Below the pieces are notes generated by a model. That model was not told the origin of the DNA and did not search any database. It saw only the letters and a program-made list of their open reading frames with translations. Both the position numbers and the translations under genes were made by a program. This document shows positions 1 to 7,510 of a stretch of DNA of 37,458 nt, in pieces. This DNA is from Halodesulfovibrio sp. (GTDB lineage: Bacteria > Desulfobacterota > Desulfovibrionia > Desulfovibrionales > Desulfovibrionaceae), in the NCBI RefSeq assembly GCF_015482765.1, contig NZ_JADMLB010000079.1, positions 1-37,458 of the forward strand. The letters are read 5' to 3'. Numbering within the stretch: position 1 is the first letter of the stretch; every line of letters starts with the position of its first letter.

Positions 1-328
1 GAAGAGAAAGACAACAGATGCGGTTATTCTGTTTTGTAGTGTCATGTGCACTTCCTTTGCGAGAGTAAGTCAGGATTCACCGTATAGTGTTCAAACATAG
101 TAGTAATGAGAAAAAGTTGTTTGATGCTATACTGCAGTGGTGAAAATTAAAAGACTCTCTCCCCCCTGAAATGATAGTTGTGTGAAAAATTTGTTAAAAA
201 GGCGGTAGCACCGCGGTAATCTTAACAATTGATATCGGCATGATTGCGCTAATCTTTAAAAATCTATAACGTTTTTCTTCTGTAGCGTTCCGGATGTTCT
301 GATTCTTTTTGATTACTGCGAGGATGTT
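1..328. other. Intergenic region upstream of yifB
   Basis: I see no convincing gene in this stretch. It contains a nested inverted repeat at 191-228: outer arms TTGTTAA and TTAACAA enclose inner arms GCGGT and ACCGC. A TATAAC hexamer at 265-270 could be a -10 element for yifB, but no good -35 sits 16-18 bases upstream, so I do not call a promoter. Confidence 0.5.
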
Positions 329-1849
329 GTGATTACTGTTGTTTCCTGTGCTGCACTGGCTGGAATTGATGCATTTACTGTTGAGATGGAAGTTGACCTG
401 ACGCGTGCCGGTTTACCGGCTTTTACGATGGTAGGGTTGGCAGAAGGCGCTGTGCGTGAAGCAAAAGAGCGTGTTATGGCAGCGTTGAAGAATACAGGGC
501 ACAAGCTTCCGCCGTCACGCATAACTGTGAACCTTGCGCCGGCAGACAAAAGAAAAGCAGGAAGCGGGTATGACTTAGCCCTCGCTTTAGGATTGTTGGG
601 GGCGGCGGGCGTGCTTTCTCCAGAGGCGTTGCGGGGATGGTTTTTTGTTGGAGAGCTATCTCTGACCGGTGAATTGAAGCCTGTATCCGGCGTGTTACCT
701 ATTGCTATTCATGCCCGTGAAGTTGGAGCAAAGGGGCTTATTGTTGCGGCGGATAATGCTGATGAAGCGGCAGTCGTTGAAGGTTTGCCAGTTTTTTCTA
801 TGACAACACTCGGAGAAGTCATAGAGCACATAGAGGGCGGCACCGTTCTCGAACCTGCTATTCCGCCGGAATCTGTTCAGAGTGTTTCGTCCGAATGGAT
901 GCATGACTTTGCTGAGGTGAAAGGGCAGGAACATGCGAAACGCGCTATTGAAATAGCCGCTGCGGGGAATCATAACTTACTGTTTGTGGGCCCTCCCGGA
1001 AGCGGGAAAACGATGCTGGCTAAACGGATACCTACTGTACTGCCTAGATTGACCTTTGATGAAACGCTTGAAGTGACAAAAATTTATTCTGTATCCGGCT
1101 TGCTGAGTAAGCAGCGATCATTGATAACAGAAAGGCCGTACCGCTCCCCGCACCATACAATCTCTGATGTCGGTCTGGTAGGTGGCGGGGCATATCCTAA
1201 ACCGGGTGAAGTTTCTTTGGCGCATCGAGGCGTACTTTTTTTAGACGAGCTTCCTGAGTTTAAAAAGTCTGTATTAGAAGTTATGCGGCAGCCGTTGGAA
1301 GACGGTACTGTTACTATTTCCCGTTCCAGTATTTCACTTTCTTTCCCTTCGGATTTTATGCTGGTTGCAGCTATGAACCCTTGCCCTTGCGGTTTTCTTA
1401 CAGATGATCGTCATCCATGCACTTGTAGCAGCAGGCAGGTGGCGCAGTATCGTTCCAAACTTTCAGGCCCGTTGCTGGATAGAATTGATTTGCATGTTGA
1501 AGTTCCTGCTGTGAAGTATGATGACTTACAATCGTCATCCGGAGTCAGTTCTGAAGAAATGCGGGAACGTATTGAAGCAGCGAGAAGAATTCAGGAAGAA
1601 CGGTACAAGGGAACACCGTTGAAGACGAACGCAGATCTTTCCGGTCGCTGGTTGGAGAAATTTACTCCGATATCTGAAGCAGAAAATACGTTTTTACGGA
1701 ATGCTGTAGAAGCGCTTGGACTTTCTGCCCGTGCGTATACTCGAGTGTTGCGTATATCCAGAACGATTGCCGACCTTGAAGGTGCAAAGGATATCGGCGT
1801 GGCACATATTGCTGAAGCCATAAACTGTCGAACATTGGACAGAGAATGA
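329..1849 (+). CDS. yifB: YifB/ComM family Mg-chelatase-like AAA+ ATPase
   Basis: This 506-residue protein has the full length and layout of the YifB/ComM family. The N-terminal ChlI/Lon-like domain covers about residues 1-170. A Mg-chelatase-type AAA+ domain follows, with Walker A GPPGSGKT at 221-228, Walker B VLFLDEL at 302-308 and a cysteine cluster (CPCG then CTC) at 352-366, ending in the C-terminal helical domain. ComM is known in other bacteria as a hexameric helicase that drives branch migration in natural transformation; that role here is inferred. The start is GTG, chosen because AGGA at 321-324 lies just upstream and the next residues match the family N-terminus. The gene stands alone and ends at a strong terminator shared with the convergent lysE-type gene. 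Confidence 0.95.
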   Translation: MITVVSCAALAGIDAFTVEMEVDLTRAGLPAFTMVGLAEGAVREAKERVMAALKNTGHKLPPSRITVNLAPADKRKAGSGYDLALALGLLGAAGVLSPEALRGWFFVGELSLTGELKPVSGVLPIAIHAREVGAKGLIVAADNADEAAVVEGLPVFSMTTLGEVIEHIEGGTVLEPAIPPESVQSVSSEWMHDFAEVKGQEHAKRAIEIAAAGNHNLLFVGPPGSGKTMLAKRIPTVLPRLTFDETLEVTKIYSVSGLLSKQRSLITERPYRSPHHTISDVGLVGGGAYPKPGEVSLAHRGVLFLDELPEFKKSVLEVMRQPLEDGTVTISRSSISLSFPSDFMLVAAMNPCPCGFLTDDRHPCTCSSRQVAQYRSKLSGPLLDRIDLHVEVPAVKYDDLQSSSGVSSEEMRERIEAARRIQEERYKGTPLKTNADLSGRWLEKFTPISEAENTFLRNAVEALGLSARAYTRVLRISRTIADLEGAKDIGVAHIAEAINCRTLDRE

Positions 1850-1853
1850 TAGT

Positions 1854-1890
1854 AAAAAAGTCTTGCTGAAGTTCAGCAAGACTTTTTTTG
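1854..1890. terminator. Bidirectional terminator, yifB / LysE-type gene
   Basis: The arms AGTCTTGCTG (1859-1868) and CAGCAAGACT (1874-1883) form a 10-bp stem with a 5-base loop, flanked by an A-run before and a T-run after. It lies between two convergent genes and can serve both strands. Confidence 0.9.
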
Positions 1891-1909
1891 TAGCGTATTG
1901 ATGGTGTTG

Positions 1910-2548
1910 TTATTCCGAGGCAGCCAACTTAATGCCTAATCCTACAAGAATAGAGCCTGCGGTAGCTTCGATATATGAGCGGCTTCTTGGCGCAGAAACA
2001 ACTTGTTTGGCTTTTCCGACAATGCTCGCAAGGAGGCATTGCCATATGAAGGAGATGCCGAAGTGGATGCTGGTAAGAACAAGAATCTGGGTTACAGGGT
2101 TGCCGTTGGCGTTCATAAACTGCGGCATAAATGTAATGTAAAAGACAGCAGTTTTAGGGTTGAGAACGTTTGAAAGAATGCCTTCTCTGAAAGAACGCAT
2201 GACACGCACTTTTTCTGCTGCGGCAGCCAGTTCCTCCGAGCCTTGTGCACCGGAGTAGCGTTTTTTAGCATCCCAAAGATTCTGAAAACCAAGCCATACG
2301 ATGTAGAACGCACCGATAATTTTAATAAAGTGGTACAGCTGAGCCGAATTGTACAGAATTAACGCAAGTCCGCAGCCGGAAACGGCTGCATGGAAAAAAA
2401 GTCCTGTACATATTCCTGCACTGGTAATGGCGCCGTCCGGTAATCCGCCTCGAATACTATTGCGGATAACCATCATGGTGTCCGCTCCGGGGATCATAGC
2501 AAGTATAGTGATGGCAATAAGAAATTCGCCAAAATTATCCGGTAACAT
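1910..2548 (-). CDS. LysE/RhtB family amino-acid exporter
   Basis: The 212-residue product is very hydrophobic, with about six membrane segments. It carries the RhtB-family N-terminal signature: a first helix followed by the PGADTMMVIRNSIRGG motif near residues 20-34, where the family has PGP. Members are inner-membrane exporters of amino acids such as threonine, homoserine, lysine or leucine; the substrate cannot be read from sequence. The start ATG has AGGAGAG a few bases upstream. The gene is monocistronic, convergent with yifB and divergent from nothing close; the next gene upstream on this strand is over 400 bases away. Confidence 0.88.
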   Translation of the reverse strand: MLPDNFGEFLIAITILAMIPGADTMMVIRNSIRGGLPDGAITSAGICTGLFFHAAVSGCGLALILYNSAQLYHFIKIIGAFYIVWLGFQNLWDAKKRYSGAQGSEELAAAAEKVRVMRSFREGILSNVLNPKTAVFYITFMPQFMNANGNPVTQILVLTSIHFGISFIWQCLLASIVGKAKQVVSAPRSRSYIEATAGSILVGLGIKLAASE

Positions 2549-2978
2549 GTTCTCTCCTGCAGTGGTCTCTACGCTTCCATATTGGAAACAGCGCGCCTAC
2601 ACGTCGTCGAATTAGAAAGGCACGCACGTTATCTATCGTATCGTGAAGACGGCGGGTTGCCAATATACCTCGTCATCATGGTGCATACTATAGATTTCGT
2701 GTGACTGAACGTATGTAGCAAGGCGTGTGTGTAAGCGAGCACAAACAGTGACAGAAACAGTTTTCTGCTGCAACGGGAAAAAGACGATTTTGTGAATTTT
2801 ATCTGTTCACTCTTGTAAGCAGATTGTGCGGACTAACCACGAAGTTTTATTGGGGTAGATTGCAGAGTGCGAAGGGGGAGGCAAGGAAAAAGGCTATCCT
2901 GATAGTGAAGGATAGCCTGTAACTTTGATGATATTTGAGCAAAAGGTAGAGAGTGCAAATGTCACAGAGAGGTATTTG
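2549..2978. other. Gap between LysE-type gene and rsgA
   Basis: The stretch holds the 5' region of the LysE-type exporter gene and the rsgA terminator. I see no coding region with a Shine-Dalgarno site and no clear promoter hexamers. Confidence 0.5.
2886..2918 (-). terminator. rsgA terminator
   Basis: AGGCTATCC (2891-2899) pairs with GGATAGCCT (2910-2918). Read on the minus strand the stem is followed by a short T-run (2886-2890), matching a Rho-independent terminator about 60 bases after the rsgA stop. Confidence 0.85.
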
Positions 2979-4097
2979 CTATTTCTTTTTCTTCTTTTTG
3001 CCGCCTTTCTTTCCGCCGCCGGAACGTCTGCGAGGTTTGCCGCCTGTTTTGGGACGGGGAGCCATCTGGCGTTCCTGACGTTTGGTGTATGTACGCTCGG
3101 TTCCTGTGCGTGCCTGTTCTTCAATGAGTTTGTGGTAGTTGTCCACACGGCGTTGTGTCAGTTCTCCAGCGGCGATTGCCTGCTGTACTGCACAGTCCGG
3201 TTCTTGATCGTGCTGGCAATCAACAAACGCACAGTTTTCTATAAGTTCTTCAATGTCATGGAAGACCTTTTTTACACTTTCTTCGCATGGAGGAAGCTGT
3301 AACTCACGGAATCCGGGAACATCCATAATAGTGCCGCCGCATGGCATTATGTACAGAGTTCGGCTTGACGTTGTATGTCGACCTTTACTGTCTACGTCTC
3401 GAATTGCGCCGGTAAGGGTTACTTCTTCTTCCATCATGGTATTGATGATGGTTGATTTACCGACACCGGAAGAACCGACGAGTGCAATGGAGTGCCCGTG
3501 ACCGCACCAGTCTTTTAAAAGTGTTGCTGTGCGTTCTTCACGCCCGTCAACTGCAAGGACTGGAACATCTTTATACAGCTTTTGGGCATCAGCAACGCAA
3601 CCGTCAACAAAGGACTGATCTGCTTCGTCTGCTTTGGTAAGGATGATGACTGGCGTAGCTCCGCATTCAAGGGCAAGAGCCAGATAGCGTTCCAGTCGTG
3701 ACAGGCTGAAGTCATGGTTGAGGGAAGACACAATAAAAACAGTATCTAAATTAGCAGCAACGAGCTGTACTGTTTTTTCATTTTGCGGGGATCGACGAAC
3801 GAACACTGTTTTACGATCCAGCATGCGGACAGGATATTGTTTGTTTTTATCAAGCACGAGCCAGTCGCCGACGGTCGGCTTTGCTTCTGCTTTGCCGCCG
3901 AGCCAGTTGCCCGGTAGTGGCATCTGCACTTTTCCGAATTCACCCCACACATTCATAAGAACTGCATGGATACTGCAGACACGCCCCACGTGTTCTGTAG
4001 ATTCCTCTTCGGAAAGTTGCTGGCTGAAATGTTCAGACCAGCCAAGAGTGCGTAAAATTGCGTCTTTTCGCATGTCATCCGTCTGCAAGTGTGTCAT
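2979..4097 (-). CDS. rsgA: Ribosome small-subunit-dependent GTPase RsgA
   Basis: RsgA is a circularly permuted GTPase that helps late 30S ribosome maturation. The 372-residue product shows the permuted motif order: G4 (TKAD) at 154-157 precedes G1 (GSSGVGKST) at 208-216 and G3 (DVPG) at 259-262. An OB-fold region lies before these. The zinc site C-x4-C-x-H-x5-C is seen at C289, C294, H296 and C302. The C-terminus is an unusually long basic tail of Lys, Gly and Arg, ending in a lysine run, probably for rRNA contact. The start ATG directly abuts GGAGGAG, a very tight spacing. A hairpin sits immediately upstream of that site. Confidence 0.95.
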   Translation of the reverse strand: MTHLQTDDMRKDAILRTLGWSEHFSQQLSEEESTEHVGRVCSIHAVLMNVWGEFGKVQMPLPGNWLGGKAEAKPTVGDWLVLDKNKQYPVRMLDRKTVFVRRSPQNEKTVQLVAANLDTVFIVSSLNHDFSLSRLERYLALALECGATPVIILTKADEADQSFVDGCVADAQKLYKDVPVLAVDGREERTATLLKDWCGHGHSIALVGSSGVGKSTIINTMMEEEVTLTGAIRDVDSKGRHTTSSRTLYIMPCGGTIMDVPGFRELQLPPCEESVKKVFHDIEELIENCAFVDCQHDQEPDCAVQQAIAAGELTQRRVDNYHKLIEEQARTGTERTYTKRQERQMAPRPKTGGKPRRRSGGGKKGGKKKKKK

Positions 4098-4102
4098 CTC
4101 CT

Positions 4103-4124
4103 CCGGCTTATTGTTTTAAGCCGG
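4103..4124 (-). promoter_or_regulatory. Leader hairpin overlapping rsgA ribosome-binding site
   Basis: CCGGCTTA (4103-4110) and TAAGCCGG (4117-4124) form a perfect 8-bp stem with a 6-base loop. In the rsgA mRNA the 3' arm runs into the Shine-Dalgarno sequence (CCGGAGGAG then ATG), so folding could restrict ribosome loading. There is no T-tract, so it is not a terminator. Function is inferred. Confidence 0.5.
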
Positions 4125-4337
4125 TATGAAAAATTGTTTCGTGTACCGTATGCATAGTACTTACCATAACGGGATAGCATTGTGCAGTGTAGCTTTATTG
4201 CGAGGGGGATTATTATCCTTCTATACAGAGCCGCAATGGTGCGTTGATACAGAACTGGTAGAGTTGTTATTAATCTTGGTTGTGTTTGCAGCATAGCAGG
4301 CCATGCGTCAAGTACCAAATGCTGTTGTGGACTTCAT
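4125..4337. other. Intergenic region upstream of rsgA
   Basis: This is most of the 308-base gap between rsgA and hemC. It presumably contains the rsgA promoter on the minus strand. I see no supported gene and no strong hexamer pair. Confidence 0.4.
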
Positions 4338-4377
4338 AAAAAAGCGGGTGAATCTGCATGGATTCACCCGCTTTTTT
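4338..4377. terminator. hemC terminator
   Basis: GCGGGTGAATC (4344-4354) pairs with GATTCACCCGC (4361-4371), an 11-bp stem flanked by A-run and T-run, so it can act on both strands. It lies about 30 bases past the hemC stop on the minus strand. Confidence 0.92.
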
Positions 4378-4405
4378 GAAGTATGTTCTGTAGCGTAGTA
4401 ACGTG

Positions 4406-5350
4406 TTAGTTTTTAACAGCGTTTTCAGAAGCGTACACTTCTTCAAGGATGGCGTCTGCGCCTTTACCTTTTACTACGTCTGCAAGGTCGAGACCTACCT
4501 GACGAGCATTCTCTTCGTTACCGTCTGCTGTTTCGCGGATTTGACGGACGCCTTCGAGGTCTGCAACAAAGCCAACCATTTCGAAGTTATCATCGTCTGT
4601 CATTGTTGCGTAACCGGCGATAGGTACCTGACAGCCGCCCTGCAAACCGAACAGGAAGCCGCGTTCTGCTTCTACACAGATACGGGTAGGACGGTGTTCG
4701 AGGAATGCCAGCATTTCGTGCAGATCTTCGCGATCCTGATGGAACTCAATACCCAGAGCACCCTGACCAACTGCTGGCAGGAAGCGTGGAGCGCCGAGAA
4801 TTTCATTTTTCGGTGCTGAAAGACCAAGACGTTTCAGGCCGGAAGTTGCCATGATGATCGCATCGAATTCGCCGTCCATGAGCTTACGCAGACGGGTGTC
4901 TACGTTGCCGCGCAGGGAAACGATTTCAAGGTCTGGGCGGAGTGCCAGCAACTGGGACTGACGACGCAGGGAACTTGTACCCACTTTTGCGCCTTCCGGA
5001 AGCTCATCAAGAGAATCGTACTGTACAGAAAGGAAGGTATCTGAAGGGTTTTCGCGTTCAGGGATACAGCCGAGGATCAGGCCTTCAGGCAGTTCCATAG
5101 GAACGTCCTTCATGGAATGAACGGCGATATCTGCGCGACCATCAAGCAGAGCCTCTTCGATTTCTTTAACAAATAAGCCCTTGCCGCCTACTTTTGCGAG
5201 CGGAACATCCAGAATGATGTCGCCTTTTGTTTTAAGAATCAAAAGCTCTACAGTGGTGCCTTCGTGTTCTTTTTCAATACAGTCTTTAATATGGTTTGCC
5301 TGCCAGAGTGCAAGCTTGGAACCTCGGGTAGCAATAACGATTTTCTTCAT
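4406..5350 (-). CDS. hemC: Hydroxymethylbilane synthase (porphobilinogen deaminase)
   Basis: HemC condenses four porphobilinogens into hydroxymethylbilane in tetrapyrrole synthesis (heme, siroheme, cobalamin). The 314-residue protein starts with the family N-terminus [17 protein letters not shown]. It has the catalytic HSMKDVP motif (Asp82), the arginine-rich SSLRRQ segment near 126-131, and the cofactor-attachment cysteine C240 in GGCQVPI. A reading frame extends 26 codons further upstream, but those residues do not match the family and cover the fmdB end, so I place the start at 5350. The gene is last in a probable gmhA-fmdB-hemC unit, 44 bases after fmdB, and is followed by a strong terminator. 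Confidence 0.96.
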   Translation of the reverse strand: MKKIVIATRGSKLALWQANHIKDCIEKEHEGTTVELLILKTKGDIILDVPLAKVGGKGLFVKEIEEALLDGRADIAVHSMKDVPMELPEGLILGCIPERENPSDTFLSVQYDSLDELPEGAKVGTSSLRRQSQLLALRPDLEIVSLRGNVDTRLRKLMDGEFDAIIMATSGLKRLGLSAPKNEILGAPRFLPAVGQGALGIEFHQDREDLHEMLAFLEHRPTRICVEAERGFLFGLQGGCQVPIAGYATMTDDDNFEMVGFVADLEGVRQIRETADGNEENARQVGLDLADVVKGKGADAILEEVYASENAVKN

Positions 5351-5394
5351 GTCGTGTCCGAAAGTGCTTGGTAGTTCGAATGTAGGACTGCGAG

Positions 5395-5622
5395 TTAGCC
5401 GCAGGTAGAACAATTGCCGCCGGAGCAACCGGAACAGCTGGAGCCGCCGGATGAACCGGTAGGGGCGGAGATGCTGCCTCCGGACATTTTAAACTTGGTA
5501 GCAGAGAGTAATTTGTGTGTATTGGAAGATTTGCATTCTGGGCATTCTGGAGTTTCGTCACCAAAAACAAGTTCTTCAAACTCTTTGCCGCAGTCTTCGC
5601 ATGTGTATTCGTACAAAGGCAT
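5395..5622 (-). CDS. FmdB family zinc-ribbon protein
   Basis: This 75-residue protein begins [12 protein letters not shown], the hallmark of the FmdB putative regulatory family, with a zinc ribbon formed by C8, C11, C27 and C30. The C-terminal tail is Ser/Gly-rich and contains a second pair of CxxC motifs (C63, C66, C71, C74) typical of the longer family members. The function is not established; related proteins have been linked to regulation of amide or formamide genes. A strong Shine-Dalgarno (AAGGAG) lies 8 bases before the start. A 10-bp hairpin sits immediately 5' of that site. It lies between gmhA and hemC on the same strand. Confidence 0.88.
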   Translation of the reverse strand: MPLYEYTCEDCGKEFEELVFGDETPECPECKSSNTHKLLSATKFKMSGGSISAPTGSSGGSSCSGCSGGNCSTCG

Positions 5623-5637
5623 AGCCGTTGCTCCTTA

Positions 5638-5663
5638 ACTATCTATTTTGGCGAATAGATAGT
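5638..5663 (-). promoter_or_regulatory. Perfect 10-bp inverted repeat in fmdB leader
   Basis: ACTATCTATT (5638-5647) and AATAGATAGT (5654-5663) are perfectly complementary with a 6-base spacer. In the fmdB transcript the stem ends next to AAGGAG. It lacks a T-tract, so it is either an RNA element affecting translation or an operator. The arm sequence ACTATCTA recurs at 6504-6511 upstream of gmhA. Confidence 0.5.
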
Positions 5664-5702
5664 GCGAAATTGAAAAAGGTCAATATATACAACTGAAAAT
5701 TT

Positions 5703-6323
5703 TTATTCGGCGGCTTCTAAATCCGGCTGAAGCGCGGCTGCATCTTCAAACAGATAGTAGTCCGTAAGCTGGCAGAGAAGGTGCCCGATTGTAAGCTGCA
5801 CTTCCTGAATAAGCGGGGTGTGAGAATGAGGCACATCCAGCAGGTAGTCGCACAGTTCAGCCATTTTGCCGCCACCGTTACCGGTAAAACCTACAGTCAT
5901 CAAACCGCGTTCGCGGGCTGCATTGAATGCATTGATGATGTTAGTAGAATTGCCGGATGTGGAAATACCGACGAGAATGTCGTTTTTATTTCCCAGTGCC
6001 TGAACCTGTTTAGAAAATACAAGATCATAGCCGTAGTCATTGCCGATGGCTGTAAGAATGGAAGAGTCTGTGGTCAGGGCAATGGACGGAAGCGGAGGGC
6101 GTTCGATTAAAAAGCGGTTTACAAATTCTGCTGCGAGGTGCTGTGCGTCTGCCGCACTGCCGCCGTTACCGCAAAACAAGATTTTACCACCTTTTGCAAG
6201 GCAAACAGCAAATTTGCGCGCCACATAATCCACGTCTTCTGCGTGGTTAGAAAAATATTCGTCGCGTAAGCGTGCGCCTTCGCGTGCATGTTCTAAAATT
6301 GTGTCGATTGCTTGTTGAGTCAT
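5703..6323 (-). CDS. gmhA: Sedoheptulose-7-phosphate isomerase
   Basis: GmhA converts sedoheptulose 7-phosphate to D-glycero-D-manno-heptose 7-phosphate, the first step of ADP-heptose synthesis for LPS core. The 206-residue product is a SIS-domain protein with the signature CGNGGSAADAQHLAAEF at 51-67, including the zinc ligands H62 and E66. The later LIQEVQLTIGH segment supplies a Gln and a His eight residues apart, as in the family zinc site. The ISTSGNS phosphate-binding loop is present. A TTG codon just upstream is too close to GGAG; the ATG at 6323 has proper spacing. It probably begins the gmhA-fmdB-hemC unit. Confidence 0.94.
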   Translation of the reverse strand: MTQQAIDTILEHAREGARLRDEYFSNHAEDVDYVARKFAVCLAKGGKILFCGNGGSAADAQHLAAEFVNRFLIERPPLPSIALTTDSSILTAIGNDYGYDLVFSKQVQALGNKNDILVGISTSGNSTNIINAFNAARERGLMTVGFTGNGGGKMAELCDYLLDVPHSHTPLIQEVQLTIGHLLCQLTDYYLFEDAAALQPDLEAAE

Positions 6324-6622
6324 CAATTCTCCAGACGCATTCTTATGCGTACAATTTGTATACAGGTCAGTAGCACCTGACGCAAAGGAAGTACACTATA
6401 TACGCAGGTGTGACAATGAGCGAAAGACTGCGGGAAATAGTTTGAAATATCTGCATAATAGAGCTTTTTTGCTGCAATTGTGCTGACTTGATTGCAAGAA
6501 AATACTATCTAATCGCTAGATTTACTGTTGTCGGAAAAAAGCTGGTGGTACAATTGGATTTATGCGATTCATTTTATCATACATTTCTTGAAGTCATAGC
6601 CGGTTTTTACTAGAGAACTGCC
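6324..6622. other. Divergent promoter region between gmhA and nadK
   Basis: This roughly 300-base AT-rich stretch separates divergent gmhA and nadK and must contain both promoters, but I cannot single out convincing hexamers. A small inverted repeat, ATCTA (6507-6511) and TAGAT (6517-6521), shares its left flank with the fmdB leader repeat. I see no gene here. Confidence 0.4.
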
Positions 6623-7474
6623 ATGCACCATAAAATTTCTACTATTTGCATTATAACAAAGGCCTCACATGACGCTGCAGCAGCGCTCGGGCAGGAACTG
6701 CTCGACTGGTTTGCCGCACGCGATGTGCAGGGGATTATTTGCGAAAACGGCACAACTGAGTGGTTATACACCCGCGAAGCTGTTCAATGTGATCTTGTTC
6801 TTGTCCTCGGTGGCGACGGCACACTGCTCAGTGTTGCGCGTCATCTTATTGGACGTGAGATTCCGCTTGTCGGTATCAACATGGGGAAGGTCGGGTTTCT
6901 TGCCGAGATCCCGAGTGACGCATGGGAAGAACGATTACAGGCGATACTCGACGGCGAGGTTGAATTTCGTCGAAGACTTGCGCTTTCCTGTACCGTCACA
7001 CGCGGAGATGAAATTGTCTTCAGTGGTGTTGCCGCAAACGACTTTGTTATCAACAGGGGCGCGCTTGCCCGAATCACCCGCCTTGAGCTTTCTGTGAACG
7101 ATAACCCGATGGGGGAAATTCGCGCAGACGGCATCATCATTGCCTCACCTTCCGGTTCGACAGGATATGCGATCTCCGCAGGTGGACCGCTTGTTCATCC
7201 TGATATGGATGCCTATTCCGTAACGCCTGTCTGTGCTTTTCTGCGCAGTCTGTACCCAATGGTACTGCCCGGAGAACATGTGTTCACTGCTGCCGTGCGT
7301 ACACATGATGCGGATTTGTTCCTTACGCAGGATGGTCAGGAAGGTATATTGTTGCAGCCTGATGATGTTGTTTCTATTTCTAAAGCCGAGGGTGGTTTGC
7401 TGTACGCTGAATTTGACGATAATTCGTATTACAACAAACTCTTGAAACGAGGGTTTATTCGAGAAAACTGCTAA
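6623..7474 (+). CDS. nadK: NAD(+) kinase
   Basis: NadK phosphorylates NAD to NADP in the cytoplasm. The 283-residue protein has the diagnostic GGDGT motif at 63-67 (catalytic Asp65), followed by the GINMGKVGFLAE segment. The second conserved motif, usually NE, reads AND at 138-140, a conservative Glu-to-Asp change. The glycine-rich SPSGSTGYAISAGGP segment is also present. Length and order are normal. The Shine-Dalgarno is weak (AGAGAA). It is followed 36 bases later by the DUF89-like gene in the same direction, so the two are probably co-transcribed. Confidence 0.95.
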   Translation: MHHKISTICIITKASHDAAAALGQELLDWFAARDVQGIICENGTTEWLYTREAVQCDLVLVLGGDGTLLSVARHLIGREIPLVGINMGKVGFLAEIPSDAWEERLQAILDGEVEFRRRLALSCTVTRGDEIVFSGVAANDFVINRGALARITRLELSVNDNPMGEIRADGIIIASPSGSTGYAISAGGPLVHPDMDAYSVTPVCAFLRSLYPMVLPGEHVFTAAVRTHDADLFLTQDGQEGILLQPDDVVSISKAEGGLLYAEFDDNSYYNKLLKRGFIRENC

Positions 7475-7510
7475 TCTGGAAACAGCTGTGAGTTTCGAGG
7501 GAGAAACAGA

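Noticed and set aside
2979-3302. Long open frame on the plus strand opposite the rsgA 3' end
   Set aside because: It mirrors the Lys/Gly-rich rsgA tail, lacks a ribosome-binding site and has composition typical of an antisense frame.
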